DNA of 64,000 nucleotides from Chaunax sp. Z400. Lineage: Eukaryota > Chordata > Actinopteri > Lophiiformes > Chaunacidae. The position numbers and the translations under genes are program-made. Shown in pieces: positions 26,858 through 40,417 of this stretch (its first letter is position 1; every line of letters begins with the position of its first letter). A model generated the notes under the pieces. That model was not told the DNA's origin, did no database searches, and saw nothing but the letters and a program-made list of their open reading frames with translations. Where the stretch lies: the NCBI GenBank assembly GCA_037577475.1, contig CM075190.1:1206001-1270000 (forward strand), read 5' to 3'.

Positions 26858-28514
26858 AGTCTCTACGACCTTCCGTTCAAAAGTTACCAACCCGGGTACG
26901 GCCCCGATTGAGTTTTTATCCCCTTAACCTAACCTAACCCTAACCCTAACCCTAACCCCTAACCCACACTTGTCCGCTAGTCTCTACGACCTTCCGTTCC
27001 CGAGATACAGACATTCAAAATACGCCCCTACTGGACATGTCATATCTCGGGAAAGGAAGGTCGCACAGACTCGGGACAAAGACTGGTGTTCTCAGAGACT
27101 ACATAAACCCCTAGACGGACGTTTGTCCCGAGTCTCTACGACCTTCCGTTTCCGAGATACACACATTCACTATAGGCGAACCAAACCCCATTCACTTCAA
27201 TGGGAAAATAAACGAGTATAACTCGGGAACGGAAGGTCGTAGAGACTCGGGACCCTGATCCGTCGGACATAATTCGTGGTCCCTGAACACGCCAGACTTC
27301 TCCCCGAGTCTCTACGACCTTCCGTTCCCGAGATACAAACATTCCAAAAATCACCAAAAATACATGTCATATCTCGGGAACCGTAAGTCGTAGAGACTCG
27401 GTTTACCTGCTGGCGTTCTTGGAGACTCCATAAAACCATTGAAAGAGCTTATCCCCGAGTCTCTACGACCTTCCGTTCCCGAGATACAGACATTCAAAAT
27501 ACGCCCCTACTGGACATGTCATATCTCGGGAACGGAAGGTCGTAGAGATTCGGGACCCTGATCCGTCGGACATAATTCGTGGTCCCTGAACACGCCAGAC
27601 TTCTCCCCGAGTCTCTACGACCTTCCGTTCCCGAGATACAAACATTCCAAAAATCACCAAAAATACATGTCATATCTCGGGAACCGTAAGTCGTAGGGAC
27701 TCGGTTTACCTGCTGGCGTTCTTGGAGACCCCATAAAACCATTGAAAGACCTTATCCCCGAGTCTCTACGACCTTCCGTTCAAAAGTTACCAACCCGGGT
27801 ACGGCCCCGATTGAGTTTTTATCCCCTTAACCTAACCTAACCCTAACCCTAACCCTAACCCCTAACCCACACTTGTCCGCTAGTCTGTACGACCTTCCGT
27901 TCCCGAGATACAGACATTCAAAATACGCCCCTACTGGACATGTCATATCTCGGGAAAGGAAGGTCGCACAGACTCGGGACAAAGACTGGTGTTCTCAGAG
28001 ACCACATAAACCCCTAGACGGACGTTGGTCCCGAGTCTCTACGACCTTCCGTTTCCGAGATACACACATTCACTATAGGCGAACCAAAGCCCATTCACTT
28101 CAATGGGAAAATAAACTTGAGTATAACTCGGGAACGGAAGGTCGTAGAGACTCGGGACCCTGATCCGTCGGAAATAATTCGTGGTCTCTGAACACGCCAG
28201 ACTTCTCCCCGAGTCTCTACGACCTTCCGTTCCCGAGATACAGACATTCAAAATACGCCCCTACTGGACATGTCATATCTTGGGAAAGGAAGGTCGCACA
28301 GACTCGGGACAAAGACTGGTGTTCTCAGAGACCACATAAACCGCTAGACGGATGTTGGTCCCGAGTCTATACGACCTTTCGTTCCCGAGATACAAACATT
28401 CCAAAAATCACCAAAAATACATGTCATATCTCGGGAACCGTAAGTCGTAGGGACTCGGTTTACCTGCTGGCGTTCTTGGAGACCCCATAAAACCATTGAA
28501 AGAGCTTATCCCCG
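26858..28514. repeat. Cassettes 19-20: T A B1 C AB C, T A B2 A C (1657 bp)
   Basis: The T units are 26858-26978 (tract 26924-26965) and 27761-27881 (tract 27827-27868). B1 has a 2-bp deletion (aaataaacgag) near 27211, and the first A has acgtttgtcccg. The second half lacks the A-B1-C block found at this place in the 2140-bp units: A of cassette 20 runs straight into B2 at 28034. This is the junction of the 3797-bp duplication. Confidence 0.94.
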
Positions 28515-30654
28515 AGTCTCTACGACCTTCCGTTCAAAAGTTACCAACCCGGGTACGGCCCCGATTGAGTTTTTATCCCCTTAACCTAACCTGACCCTAA
28601 CCCTAACCCTAACCCCTAACCCACACTTGTCCGCTAGTCTCTACGACCTTCCGTTCCCGAGATACAGACATTCAAAATACGCCCCTACTGGACATGTCAT
28701 ATCTCGGGAAAGGAAGGTCGCACAGACTCGGGACAAAGACTGGTGTTCTCAGAGACTACATAAACCCCTAGACGGACGTTGGTCCCGAGTCTCTACGACC
28801 TTCCGTTTCCGAGATACACACATTCACTATAGGCGAACCAAACCCCATTCACTTCAATGGGAAAATAAACTTGAGTATAACTCGGGAACGGAAGGTCGTA
28901 GAGACTCGGGACCCTGATCCGTCGGACATAATTCGTGGTCCCTGAACACGCCAGACTTCTCCCCGAGTCTCTACGACCTTCCGTTCCCGAGATACAAACA
29001 TTCCAAAAATCACCAAAAATACATGTCATATCTCGGGAACCGTAAGTCGTAGAGACTCGGTTTACCTGCTGGCGTTCTTGGAGACTCCATAAAACCATTG
29101 AAAGAGCTTATCCCCGAGTCTCTACGACCTTCCGTTCCCGAGATACAGACATTCAAAATACGCCCCTACTGGACATGTCATATCTCGGGAACGGAAGGTC
29201 GTAGAGATTCGGGACCCTGATCTGTCGGACATAATTCGTGGTCCCTGAACACGCCAGACTTCTCCCCGAGTCTCTACGACCTTCCGTTCCCGAGATACAA
29301 ACATTCCAAAAATCACCAAAAATACATGTCATATCTCGGGAACCGTAAGTCGTAGGGACTCGGTTTACCTGCTGGCGTTCTTGGAGACCCCATAAAACCA
29401 TTGAAAGACCTTATCCCCGAGTCTCTACGACCTTCCGTTCAAAAGTTACCAACCCGGGTACGGCCCCGATTGAGTTTTTATCCCCTTAACCTAACCTAAC
29501 CCTAACCCTAACCCTAACCCCTAACCCACACTTGTCCGCTAGTCTGTACGACCTTCCGTTCCCGAGATACAGACATTCAAAATACGCCCCTACTGGACAT
29601 GTCATATCTCGGGAAAGGAAGGTCGCACAGACTCGGGACAAAGACTGGTGTTCTCAGAGACCACATAAACCCCTAGACGGACGTTGGTCCCGAGTCTCTA
29701 CGACCTTCCGTTTCCGAGATACACACATTCACTATAGGCGAACCAAACCCCATTCACTTCAATGGGAAAATAAACTTGAGTATAACTCGGGAACGGAAGG
29801 TCGTAGAGACTCGGGACCCTGATCCGTCGGACATAATTCGTGGTCCCTGAACACGCCAGACTTCTCCCCGAGTCTCTACGACCTTCCGTTTCCGAGATAC
29901 AAACATTCCAAAAATCACCAAAAATACATGTCATATCTCGGGAACCGTAAGTCGTAGAGACTCGGTTTACCTGCTGGCGTTCTTGGAGACTCCATAAAAC
30001 CATTGAAAGAGCTTATCCCCGAGTCTCTACGACCTTCCGTTCCCGAGATACAGACATTCAAAAGACGCCCCTACTGGACATGTCATATCTCGGGAAAGGA
30101 AGGTCGCACAGACTCGGGACAAAGACTGGTGTTCTCAGAGACCACATAAACCCCTAGACGGACGTTGGTCCCGAGTCTCTACGACCTTCCGTTTCCGAGA
30201 TACACACATTCACTATAGGCGAACCAAAGCCCATTCACTTCAATGGGAAAATAAACTTGAGTATAACTCGGGAACGGAAGGTCGTAGAGACTCGGGACCC
30301 TGATCCGTCGGAAATAATTCGTGGTCTCTGAACACGCCAGACTTCTCCCCGAGTCTCTACGACCTTCCGTTCCCGAGATACAGACATTCAAAATACGCCC
30401 CTACTGGACATGTCATATCTTGGGAAAGGAAGGTCGCACAGACTCGGGACAAAGACTGGTGTTCTCAGAGACCACATAAACCGCTAGACGGACGTTGGTC
30501 CCGAGTCTATACGACCTTTCGTTCCCGAGATACAAACATTCCAAAAATCACCAAAAATACATGTCATATCTCGGGAACCGTAAGTCGTAGGGACTCGGTT
30601 TACCTGCTGGCGTTCTTGGAGACCCCATAAAACCATTGAAAGAGCTTATCCCCG
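28515..30654. repeat. 2140-bp higher-order unit 4: T A B1 C AB C T A B1 C A B2 A C
   Basis: The T units are 28515-28635 (tract 28581-28622, cctgaccc) and 29420-29540 (tract 29486-29527). It matches the 24718-26857 unit marker for marker, at the 3797-bp offset. Confidence 0.95.
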
Positions 30655-32792
30655 AGTCTCTACGACCTTCCGTTCAAAAGTTACCAACCCGGGTACGGCC
30701 CCGATTGAGTTTTTATCCCCTTAACCTAACCTAACCCTAACCCTAACCCTAACCCCTAACCCACACTTGTCCGCTAGTCTCTACGACCTTCCGTTCCCGA
30801 GATACAGACATTCAAAATACGCCCCTACTGGACATGTCATATCTCGGGAAAGGAAGGTCGCACAGACTCGGGACAAAGACTGGTGTTCTCAGAGACTACA
30901 TAAACCCCTAGACGGACGTTTGTCCCGAGTCTCTACGACCTTCCGTTTCCGAGATACACACATTCACTATAGGCGAACCAAACCCCATTCACTTCAATGG
31001 GAAAATAAACGAGTATAACTCGGGAACGGAAGGTCGTAGAGACTCGGGACCCTGATCCGTCGGACATAATTCGTGGTCCCTGAACACGCCAGACTTCTCC
31101 CCGAGTCTCTACGACCTTCCGTTCCCGAGATACAAACATTCCAAAAATCACCAAAAATACATGTCATATCTCGGGAACCGTAAGTCGTAGAGACTCGGTT
31201 TACCTGCTGGCGTTCTTGGAGACTCCATAAAACCATTGAAAGAGCTTATCCCCGAGTCTCTACGACCTTCCGTTCCCGAGATACAGACATTCAAAATACG
31301 CCCCTACTGGACATGTCATATCTCGGGAACGGAAGGTCGTAGAGATTCGGGACCCTGATCCGTCGGACATAATTCGTGGTCCCTGAACACGCCAGACTTC
31401 TCCCCGAGTCTCTACGACCTTCCGTTCCCGAGATACAAACATTCCAAAAATCACCAAAAATACATGTCATATCTCGGGAACCGTAAGTCGTAGGGACTCG
31501 GTTTACCTGCTGGCGTTCTTGGAGACCCCATAAAACCATTGAAAGACCTTATCCCCGAGTCTCTACGACCTTCCGTTCAAAAGTTACCAACCCGGGTACG
31601 GCCCCGATTGAGTTTTTATCCCCTTAACCTAACCTAACCCTAACCCTAACCCTAACCCCTAACCCACACTTGTCCGCTAGTCTGTACGACCTTCCGTTCC
31701 CGAGATACAGACATTCAAAATACGCCCCTACTGGACATGTCATATCTCGGGAAAGGAAGGTCGCACAGACTCGGGACAAAGACTGGTGTTCTCAGAGACC
31801 ACATAAACCCCTAGACGGACGTTGGTCCCGAGTCTCTACGACCTTCCGTTTCCGAGATACACACATTCACTATAGGCGAACCAAACCCCATTCACTTCAA
31901 TGGGAAAATAAACTTGAGTATAACTCGGGAACGGAAGGTCGTAGAGACTCGGGACCCTGATCCGTCGGACATAATTCGTGGTCCCTGAACACGCCAGACT
32001 TCTCCCCGAGTCTCTACGACCTTCCGTTCCCGAGATACAAACATTCCAAAAATCACCAAAAATACATGTCATATCTCGGGAACCGTAAGTCGTAGAGACT
32101 CGGTTTACCTGCTGGCGTTCTTGGAGACTCCATAAAACCATTGAAAGAGCTTATCCCCGAGTCTCTACGACCTTCCGTTCCCGAGATACAGACATTCAAA
32201 ATACGCCCCTACTGGACATGTCATATCTCGGGAAAGGAAGGTCGCACAGACTCGGGACAAAGACTGGTGTTCTCAGAGACCACATAAACCCCTAGACGGA
32301 CGTTGGTCCCGAGTCTCTACGACCTTCCGTTTCCGAGATACACACATTCACTATAGGCGAACCAAAGCCCATTCACTTCAATGGGAAAATAAACTTGAGT
32401 ATAACTCGGGAACGGAAGGTCGTAGAGACTCGGGACCCTGATCCGTCGGAAATAATTCGTGGTCTCTGAACACGCCAGACTTCTCCCCGAGTCTCTACGA
32501 CCTTCCGTTCCCGAGATACAGACATTCAAAATACGCCCCTACTGGACATGTCATATCTTGGGAAAGGAAGGTCGCACAGACTCGGGACAAAGACTGGTGT
32601 TCTCAGAGACCACATAAACCGCTAGACGGACGTTGGTCCCGAGTCTATACGACCTTTCGTTCCCGAGATACAAACATTCCAAAAATCACCAAAAATACAT
32701 GTCATATCTCGGGAACCGTAAGTCGTAGGGACTCGGTTTACCTGCTGGCGTTCTTGGAGACCCCATAAAACCATTGAAAGAGCTTATCCCCG
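30655..32792. repeat. 2138-bp higher-order unit 5
   Basis: The T units are 30655-30775 (tract 30721-30762) and 31558-31678 (tract 31624-31665). It is 2 bp short because of aaataaacgag in B1. Its second half has an ordinary C box and aaaatacgcc, unlike the neighbouring 2140-bp units, which agrees with it being the original sequence to the right of the 3797-bp duplication. Confidence 0.94.
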
Positions 32793-34932
32793 AGTCTCTA
32801 CGACCTTCCGTTCAAAAGTTACCAACCCGGGTACGGCCCCGATTGAGTTTTTATCCCCTTAACCTAACCTAACCCTAACCCTAACCCTAACCCCTAACCC
32901 ACACTTGTCCGCTAGTCTCTACGACCTTCCGTTCCCGAGATACAGACATTCAAAATACGCCCCTACTGGACATGTCATATCTCGGGAAAGGAAGGTCGCA
33001 CAGACTCGGGACAAAGACTGGTGTTCTCAGAGACTACATAAACCCCTAGACGGACGTTGGTCCCGAGTCTCTACGACCTTCCGTTTCCGAGATACACACA
33101 TTCACTATAGGCGAACCAAACCCCATTCACTTCAATGGGAAAATAAACTTGAGTATAACTCGGGAACGGAAGGTCGTAGAGACTCGGGACCCTGATCCGT
33201 CGGACATAATTCGTGGTCCCTGAACACGCCAGACTTCTCCCCGAGTCTCTACGACCTTCCGTTCCCGAGATACAAACATTCCAAAAATCACCAAAAATAC
33301 ATGTCATATCTCGGGAACCGTAAGTCGTAGAGACTCGGTTTACCTGCTGGCGTTCTTGGAGACTCCATAAAACCATTGAAAGAGCTTATCCCCGAGTCTC
33401 TACGACCTTCCGTTCCCGAGATACAGACATTCAAAATACGCCCCTACTGGACATGTCATATCTCGGGAACGGAAGGTCGTAGAGATTCGGGACCCTGATC
33501 CGTCGGACATAATTCGTGGTCCCTGAACACGCCAGACTTCTCCCCGAGTCTCTACGACCTTCCGTTCCCGAGATACAAACATTCCAAAAATCACCAAAAA
33601 TACATGTCATATCTCGGGAACCGTAAGTCGTAGGGACTCGGTTTACCTGCTGGCGTTCTTGGAGACCCCATAAAACCATTGAAAGACCTTATCCCCGAGT
33701 CTCTACGACCTTCCGTTCAAAAGTTACCAACCCGGGTACGGCCCCGATTGAGTTTTTATCCCCTTAACCTAACCTAACCCTAACCCTAACCCTAACCCCT
33801 AACCCACACTTGTCCGCTAGTCTGTACGACCTTCCGTTCCCGAGATACAGACATTCAAAATACGCCCCTACTGGACATGTCATATCTCGGGAAAGGAAGG
33901 TCGCACAGACTCGGGACAAAGACTGGTGTTCTCAGAGACCACATAAACCCCTAGACGGACGTTGGTCCCGAGTCTCTACGACCTTCCGTTTCCGAGATAC
34001 ACACATTCACTATAGGCGAACCAAACCCCATTCACTTCAATGGGAAAATAAACTTGAGTATAACTCGGGAACGGAAGGTCGTAGAGACTCGGGACCCTGA
34101 TCCGTCGGACATAATTCGTGGTCCCTGAACACGCCAGACTTCTCCCCGAGTCTCTACGACCTTCCGTTTCCGAGATACAAACATTCCAAAAATCACCAAA
34201 AATACATGTCATATCTCGGGAACCGTAAGTCGTAGAGACTCGGTTTACCTGCTGGCGTTCTTGGAGACTCCATAAAACCATTGAAAGAGCTTATCCCCGA
34301 GTCTCTACGACCTTCCGTTCCCGAGATACAGACATTCAAAAGACGCCCCTACTGGACATGTCATATCTCGGGAAAGGAAGGTCGCACAGACTCGGGACAA
34401 AGACTGGTGTTCTCAGAGACCACATAAACCCCTAGACGGACGTTGGTCCCGAGTCTCTACGACCTTCCGTTTCCGAGATACACACATTCACTATAGGCGA
34501 ACCAAAGCCCATTCACTTCAATGGGAAAATAAACTTGAGTATAACTCGGGAACGGAAGGTCGTAGAGACTCGGGACCCTGATCCGTCGGAAATAATTCGT
34601 GGTCTCTGAACACGCCAGACTTCTCCCCGAGTCTCTACGACCTTCCGTTCCCGAGATACAGACATTCAAAATACGCCCCTACTGGACATGTCATATCTTG
34701 GGAAAGGAAGGTCGCACAGACTCGGGACAAAGACTGGTGTTCTCAGAGACCACATAAACCGCTAGACGGACGTTGGTCCCGAGTCTATACGACCTTTCGT
34801 TCCCGAGATACAAACATTCCAAAAATCACCAAAAATACATGTCATATCTCGGGAACCGTAAGTCGTAGGGACTCGGTTTACCTGCTGGCGTTCTTGGAGA
34901 CCCCATAAAACCATTGAAAGAGCTTATCCCCG
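32793..34932. repeat. 2140-bp higher-order unit 6
   Basis: The T units are 32793-32913 (tract 32859-32900) and 33698-33818 (tract 33764-33805). AB at 33395 has gattcggg but gatccgtcgg. The tttccgaga C is near 34165. The last C has gtctatacg without gatgttgg. Confidence 0.95.
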
Positions 34933-37223
34933 AGTCTCTACGACCTTCCGTTCAAAAGTTACCAACCCGGGTACGGCCCCGATTGAGTTTTTATCCCCTT
35001 AACCTAACCTAACCCTAACCCTAACCCTAACCCCTAACCCACACTTGTCCGCTAGTCTCTACGACCTTCCGTTCCCGAGATACAGACATTCAAAATACGC
35101 CCCTACTGGACATGTCATATCTCGGGAAAGGAAGGTCGCACAGACTCGGGACAAAGACTGGTGTTCTCAGAGACTACATAAACCCCTAGACGGACGTTTG
35201 TCCCGAGTCTCTACGACCTTCCGTTTCCGAGATACACACATTCACTATAGGCGAACCAAACCCCATTCACTTCAATGGGAAAATAAACTTGAGTATAACT
35301 CGGGAACGGAAGGTCGTAGAGACTCGGGACCCTGATCCGTCGGACATAATTCGTGGTCCCTGAACACGCCAGACTTCTCCCCGAGTCTCTACGACCTTCC
35401 GTTCCCGAGATACAAACATTCCAAAAATCACCAAAAATACATGTCATATCTCGGGAACCGTAAGTCGTAGAGACTCGGTTTACCTGCTGGCGTTCTTGGA
35501 GACTCCATAAAACCATTGAAAGAGCTTATCCCCGAGTCTCTACGACCTTCCGTTCCCGAGATACAGACATTCAAAATACGCCCCTACTGGACATGTCATA
35601 TCTCGGGAACGGAAGGTCGTAGAGATTCGGGACCCTGATCCGTCGGACATAATTCGTGGTCCCTGAACACGCCAGACTTCTCCCCGAGTCTCTACGACCT
35701 TCCGTTCCCGAGATACAAACATTCCAAAAATCACCAAAAATACATGTCATATCTCGGGAACCGTAAGTCGTAGGGACTCGGTTTACCTGCTGGCGTTCTT
35801 GGAGACCCCATAAAACCATTGAAAGACCTTATCCCCGAGTCTCTACGACCTTCCGTTCAAAAGTTACCAACCCGGGTACGGCCCCGATTGAGTTTTTATC
35901 CCCTTAACCTAACCTAACCCTAACCCTAACCCTAACCCCTAACCCACACTTGTCCGCTAGTCTGTACGACCTTCCGTTCCCGAGATACAGACATTCAAAA
36001 TACGCCCCTACTGGACATGTCATATCTCGGGAAAGGAAGGTCGCACAGACTCGGGACAAAGACTGGTGTTCTCAGAGACCACATAAACCCCTAGACGGAC
36101 GTTGGTCCCGAGTCTCTACGACCTTCCGTTTCCGAGATACACACATTCACTATAGGCGAACCAAACCCAATCACTTCAATGGGAAAATAAACTTGAGTAT
36201 AACTCGGGAACGGAAGGTCGTAGAGACTCGGGACCCTGATCCGTCGGACATAATTCGTGGTCCCTGAACACGCCAGACTTCTCCCCGAGTCTCTACGACC
36301 TTCCGTTCCCGAGATACAAACATTCCAAAAATCACCAAAAATACATGTCATATCTCGGGAACCGTAAGTCGTAGAGACTCGGTTTACCTGCTGGCGTTCT
36401 TGGAGACTCCATAAAACCATTGAAAGAGCTTATCCCCGAGTCTCTACGACCTTCCGTTCCCGAGATACAGACATTCAAAATACGCCCCTACTGGACATGT
36501 CATATCTCGGGAAAGGAAGGTCGCACAGACTCGGGACAAAGACTGGTGTTCTCAGAGACCACATAAACCCCTAGACGGACGTTGGTCCCGAGTCTCTACG
36601 ACCTTCCGTTTCCGAGATACACACATTCACTATAGGCGAACCAAAGCCCATTCACTTCAATGGGAAAATAAACTTGAGTATAACTCGGGAACGGAAGGTC
36701 GTAGAGACTCTGGACCCTGATCCGTCGGACATAATTCGTGGTCTCTGAACACGCCAGACTTCTCCCCGAGTCTCTACGACCTTCCGTTCCCGAGATACAG
36801 ACATTCAAAATACGCCCCTACTGGACATGTCATATCTTGGGAAAGGAAGGTCGCACAGACTCGGGACAAAGACTGGTGTTCTCAGAGACCATATAAACCC
36901 CTAGACGGACGTTGGTCCCGAGTCTCTACGACCTTCCGTTCCCGAGATACAGACATTCAAAATACGCCCCTACTGGACATGTCATATCTCGGGAACGGAA
37001 GGTCGTAGAGACTCGGGACCCTGATCCGTCGGACATAATTCGTGGTCCCTGAACACGCCAGACTTCTCCCCGAGTGTCTACGACCTTCCGTTCCCGAGAT
37101 ACAAACATTCCAAAAATCACCAAAAATACATGTCATATCTCGGGAACCGTAAGTCGTAGGGACTCGGTTTACCTGCTGGCGTTCTTGGAGACCCCATAAA
37201 ACCATTGAAAGACCTTATCCCCG
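34933..37223. repeat. Cassettes 27-28: T A B1 C AB C, T A B1 C A B2 A AB C
   Basis: The T units are 34933-35053 (tract 34999-35040) and 35838-35958 (tract 35904-35945). The second cassette is the 1387-bp form minus one base (aaacccaatcac near 36170). Its AB at 36921 has gactcggg, and the C after it has cgagtgtctac, a marker of the next domain to the right. Confidence 0.94.
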
Positions 37224-37647
37224 AGTCTCTACGACCTTCCGTTCAAAAGTTACCAACCCGGGTACGGCCCCGATTGAGTTTTTATCCCCTTAACCTAACC
37301 TAACCCTAAACCTAACCCTAACCCCTAACCCACACTTGTCCGCTAGTCTGTACGACCTTCCGTTCCCGAGATACAGACATTCAAAATACGCCCCTACTGG
37401 ACATGTCATATCTCGGGAAAGGAAGGTCGCACAGACTCGGGACAAAGACTGGTGTTCTCAGAGACCACATAAACCGCTAGACGGACGTTGGTCCCGAGTC
37501 TCTACGACCTTTCGTTCCCGAGATACAAACATTCCAAAAATCACCAAAAATACATGTCATATCTCGGGAACCGTAAGTCGTAGGGACTCGGTTTACCTGC
37601 TGGCGTTCTTGGAGACCCCATAAAACCATTGAAAGAGCTTATCCCCG
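37224..37647. repeat. Cassette 29: T + A C (424 bp)
   Basis: T is 37224-37344 with the tract at 37290-37331, containing one altered copy (cctaaacctaa). A 37345 and C 37497 follow. Confidence 0.94.
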
Positions 37648-39032
37648 AGTCTCTACGACCTTCCGTTCAAAAGTTACCAACCCGGGTACGGCCCCGATTG
37701 AGTTTTTATCCCCTTTACCTAACCTAACCCTAACCCTCACCCTAACCCCTAACCCACACTTGTCCGCTAGTCTCTACGACCTTCCGTTCCCGAGATACAG
37801 ACATTCAAAATACGCCCCTACTGGACATGTCATATCTCGGGAAAGGAAGGTCGCACAGACTCGGGACAAAGACTGGTGTTCTCAGAGACCACATAAACCC
37901 CTAGACGGACGTTGGTCCCGAGTCTCTACGACCTTCCGTTTCCGAGATACACACATTCACTATAGGCGAACCAAACCCCATTCACTTCAATGGGAAAATA
38001 AACTTGAGTATAACTCGGGAACGGAAGGTCGTAGAGACTCGGGACCCTGATCCGTCGGACATAATTCGTGGTCCCTGAACACGCCAGACTTCTCCCCGAG
38101 TCTCTACGACCTTCCGTTCCCGAGATACAAACATTCCAAAAATCACCAAAAATACATGTCATATCTCGGGAACCGTAAGTCGTAGAGACTCGGTTTACCT
38201 GCTGGCGTTCTTGGAGACTCCATAAAACCATTGAAAGAGCTTATCCCCGAGTCTCTACGACCTTCCGTTCCCGAGATACAGACATTCAAAATACGCCCCT
38301 ACTGGACATGTCATATCTCGGGAAAGGAAGGTCGCACAGACTCGGGACAAAGACTGGTGTTCTCAGAGACCACATAAACCCCTAGACGGACGTTGGTCCC
38401 GAGTCTCTACGACCTTCCGTTTCCGAGATACACACATTCACTATAGGCGAACCAAAGCCCATTCACTTCAATGGGAAAATAAACGAGTATAACTCGGGAA
38501 CGGAAGGTCGTAGAGACTCTGGACCCTGATCCGTCGGACATAATTCGTGGTCTCTGAACACGCCAGACTTCTCCCCGAGTCTCTACGACCTTCCGTTCCC
38601 GAGATACAGACATTCAAAATACGCCCCTACTGGACATGTCATATCTTGGGAAAGGAAGGTCGCACAGACTCGGGACAAAGACTGGTGTTCTCAGAGACCA
38701 TATAAACCCCTAGACGGACGTTGGTCCCGAGTCTCTACGACCTTCCGTTCCCGAGATACAGACATTCAAAATACGCCCCTACTGGACATGTCATATCTCG
38801 GGAACGGAAGGTCGTAGAGACTCGGGACCCTGATCCGTCGGACATAATTCGTGGTCCCTGAACACGCCAGACTTCTCCCCGAGTGTCTACGACCTTCCGT
38901 TCCCGAGATACAAACATTCCAAAAATCACCAAAAATACATGTCATATCTCGGGAACCGTAAGTCGTAGGGACTCGGTTTACCTGCTGGCGTTCTTGGAGA
39001 CCCCATAAAACCATTGAAAGAGCTTATCCCCG
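37648..39032. repeat. Cassette 30: T + A B1 C A B2 A AB C (1385 bp)
   Basis: T is 37648-37768 with the tract at 37714-37755, marked by ctttacctaa and ccctcaccc. B2 has the 2-bp deletion aaataaacgag near 38481. AB is 38730-38881 and the C after it has cgagtgtctac. Unlike other post-AB C units it ends gaaagagctt. Confidence 0.94.
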
Positions 39033-40417
39033 AGTCTCTACGACCTTCCGTTCAAAAGTTACCAACCCGGGTACGGCCCCGATTGAGTTTTTATCCCCTT
39101 AACCTAACCTAACCCTAACCCTAACCCTAACCCCTAACCCACACTTGTCCGCTAGTCTCTACGACCTTCCGTTCCCGAGATACAGACATTCAAAATACGC
39201 CCCTACTGGACATGTCATATCTCGGGAAAGGAAGGTCGCACAGACTCGGGACAAAGACTGGTGTTCTCAGAGACCACATAAACCCCGAGACGGACGTTGG
39301 TCCCGAGTCTCTACGACCTTCCGTTTCCGAGATACACACATTCACTATAGGCGAACCAAACCCCATTCACTTCAATGGGAAAATAAACTTGAGTATAACT
39401 CGGGAACGGAAGGTCGTAGAGACTCGGGACCCTGATCCGTCGGACATAATTCGTGGTCCCTGAACACGCCAGACTTCTCCCCGAGTCTCTACGACCTTCC
39501 GTTCCCGAGATACAAACATTCCAAAAATCACCAAAAATACATGTCATATCTCGGGAACCGTAAGTCGTAGAGACTCGGTTTACCTGCTGGCGTTCTTGGA
39601 GACTCCATAAAACCATTGAAAGAGCTTATCCCCGAGTCTCTACGACCTTCCGTTCCCGAGATACAGACATTCAAAATACGCCCCTACTGGACATGTCATA
39701 TCTCGGGAAAGGAAGGTCGCACAGACTCGGGACAAAGACTGGTGTTCTCAGAGACCACATAAACCCCTAGACGGACGTTGGTCCCGAGTCTCTACGACCT
39801 TCCGTTTCCGAGATACACACATTCACTATATGCGAACCAAAGCCCATTCACTTCAATGGGAAAATAAACGAGTATAACTCGGGAACGGAAGGTCGTAGAG
39901 ACTCTGGACCCTGATCCGTCGGACATAATTCGTGGTCTCTGAACACGCCAGACTTCTCCCCGAGTCTCTACGACCTTCCGTTCCCGAGATACAGACATTC
40001 AAAATACGCCCCTACTGGACATGTCATATCTTGGGAAAGGAAGGTCGCACAGACTCGGGACAAGGACTGGTGTTCTCAGAGACCATATAAACCCCTAGAC
40101 GGACGTTGGTCCCGAGTCTCTACGACCTTCCGTTCCCGAGATACAGACATTCAAAATACGCCCCTACTGGACATGTCATATCTCGGGAACGGAAGGTCGT
40201 AGAGACTCGGGACCCTGATCCGTCGGACCTAATTCGTGGTCCCTGAACACGCCAGACTTCTCCCCGAGTGTCTACGACCTTCCGTTCCCGAGATACAAAC
40301 ATTCCAAAAATCACCAAAAATACATGTCATATCTCGGGAACCGTAAGTCGTAGGGACTCGGTTTACCTGCTGGCGTTCTTGGAGACCCCATAAAACCATT
40401 GAAAGACCTTATCCCCG
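39033..40417. repeat. Cassette 31: T + A B1 C A B2 A AB C (1385 bp)
   Basis: T is 39033-39153 with the tract at 39099-39140. The first A has aaaccccgagac, otherwise found at 0.7, 45.0 and 47.0 kb. B2 has tatatgcgaacc near 39829 and aaataaacgag; the next A has gacaaggact. AB at 40115 has private cggacctaatt near 40227. Confidence 0.94.

Larger units (their letters stand above)
24237..31830. repeat. 3797-bp tandem duplication (two copies, ends approximate)
   Basis: Copy one is about 24237-28033 and copy two about 28034-31830. Shared rare markers at exactly 3797 bp offset: gacggatgttgg (24553/28350), cctgaccc (about 24793/28590), gatctgtcgg (about 25424/29221), the tttccgaga C (about 26090/29887), acgtttgtcccg (about 27119/30916) and aaataaacgag (about 27211/31008). 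The break lies between the aaaagacgcc difference (24127) and the B2-specific base (about 24291), within near-identical A/B sequence. Confidence 0.9.
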
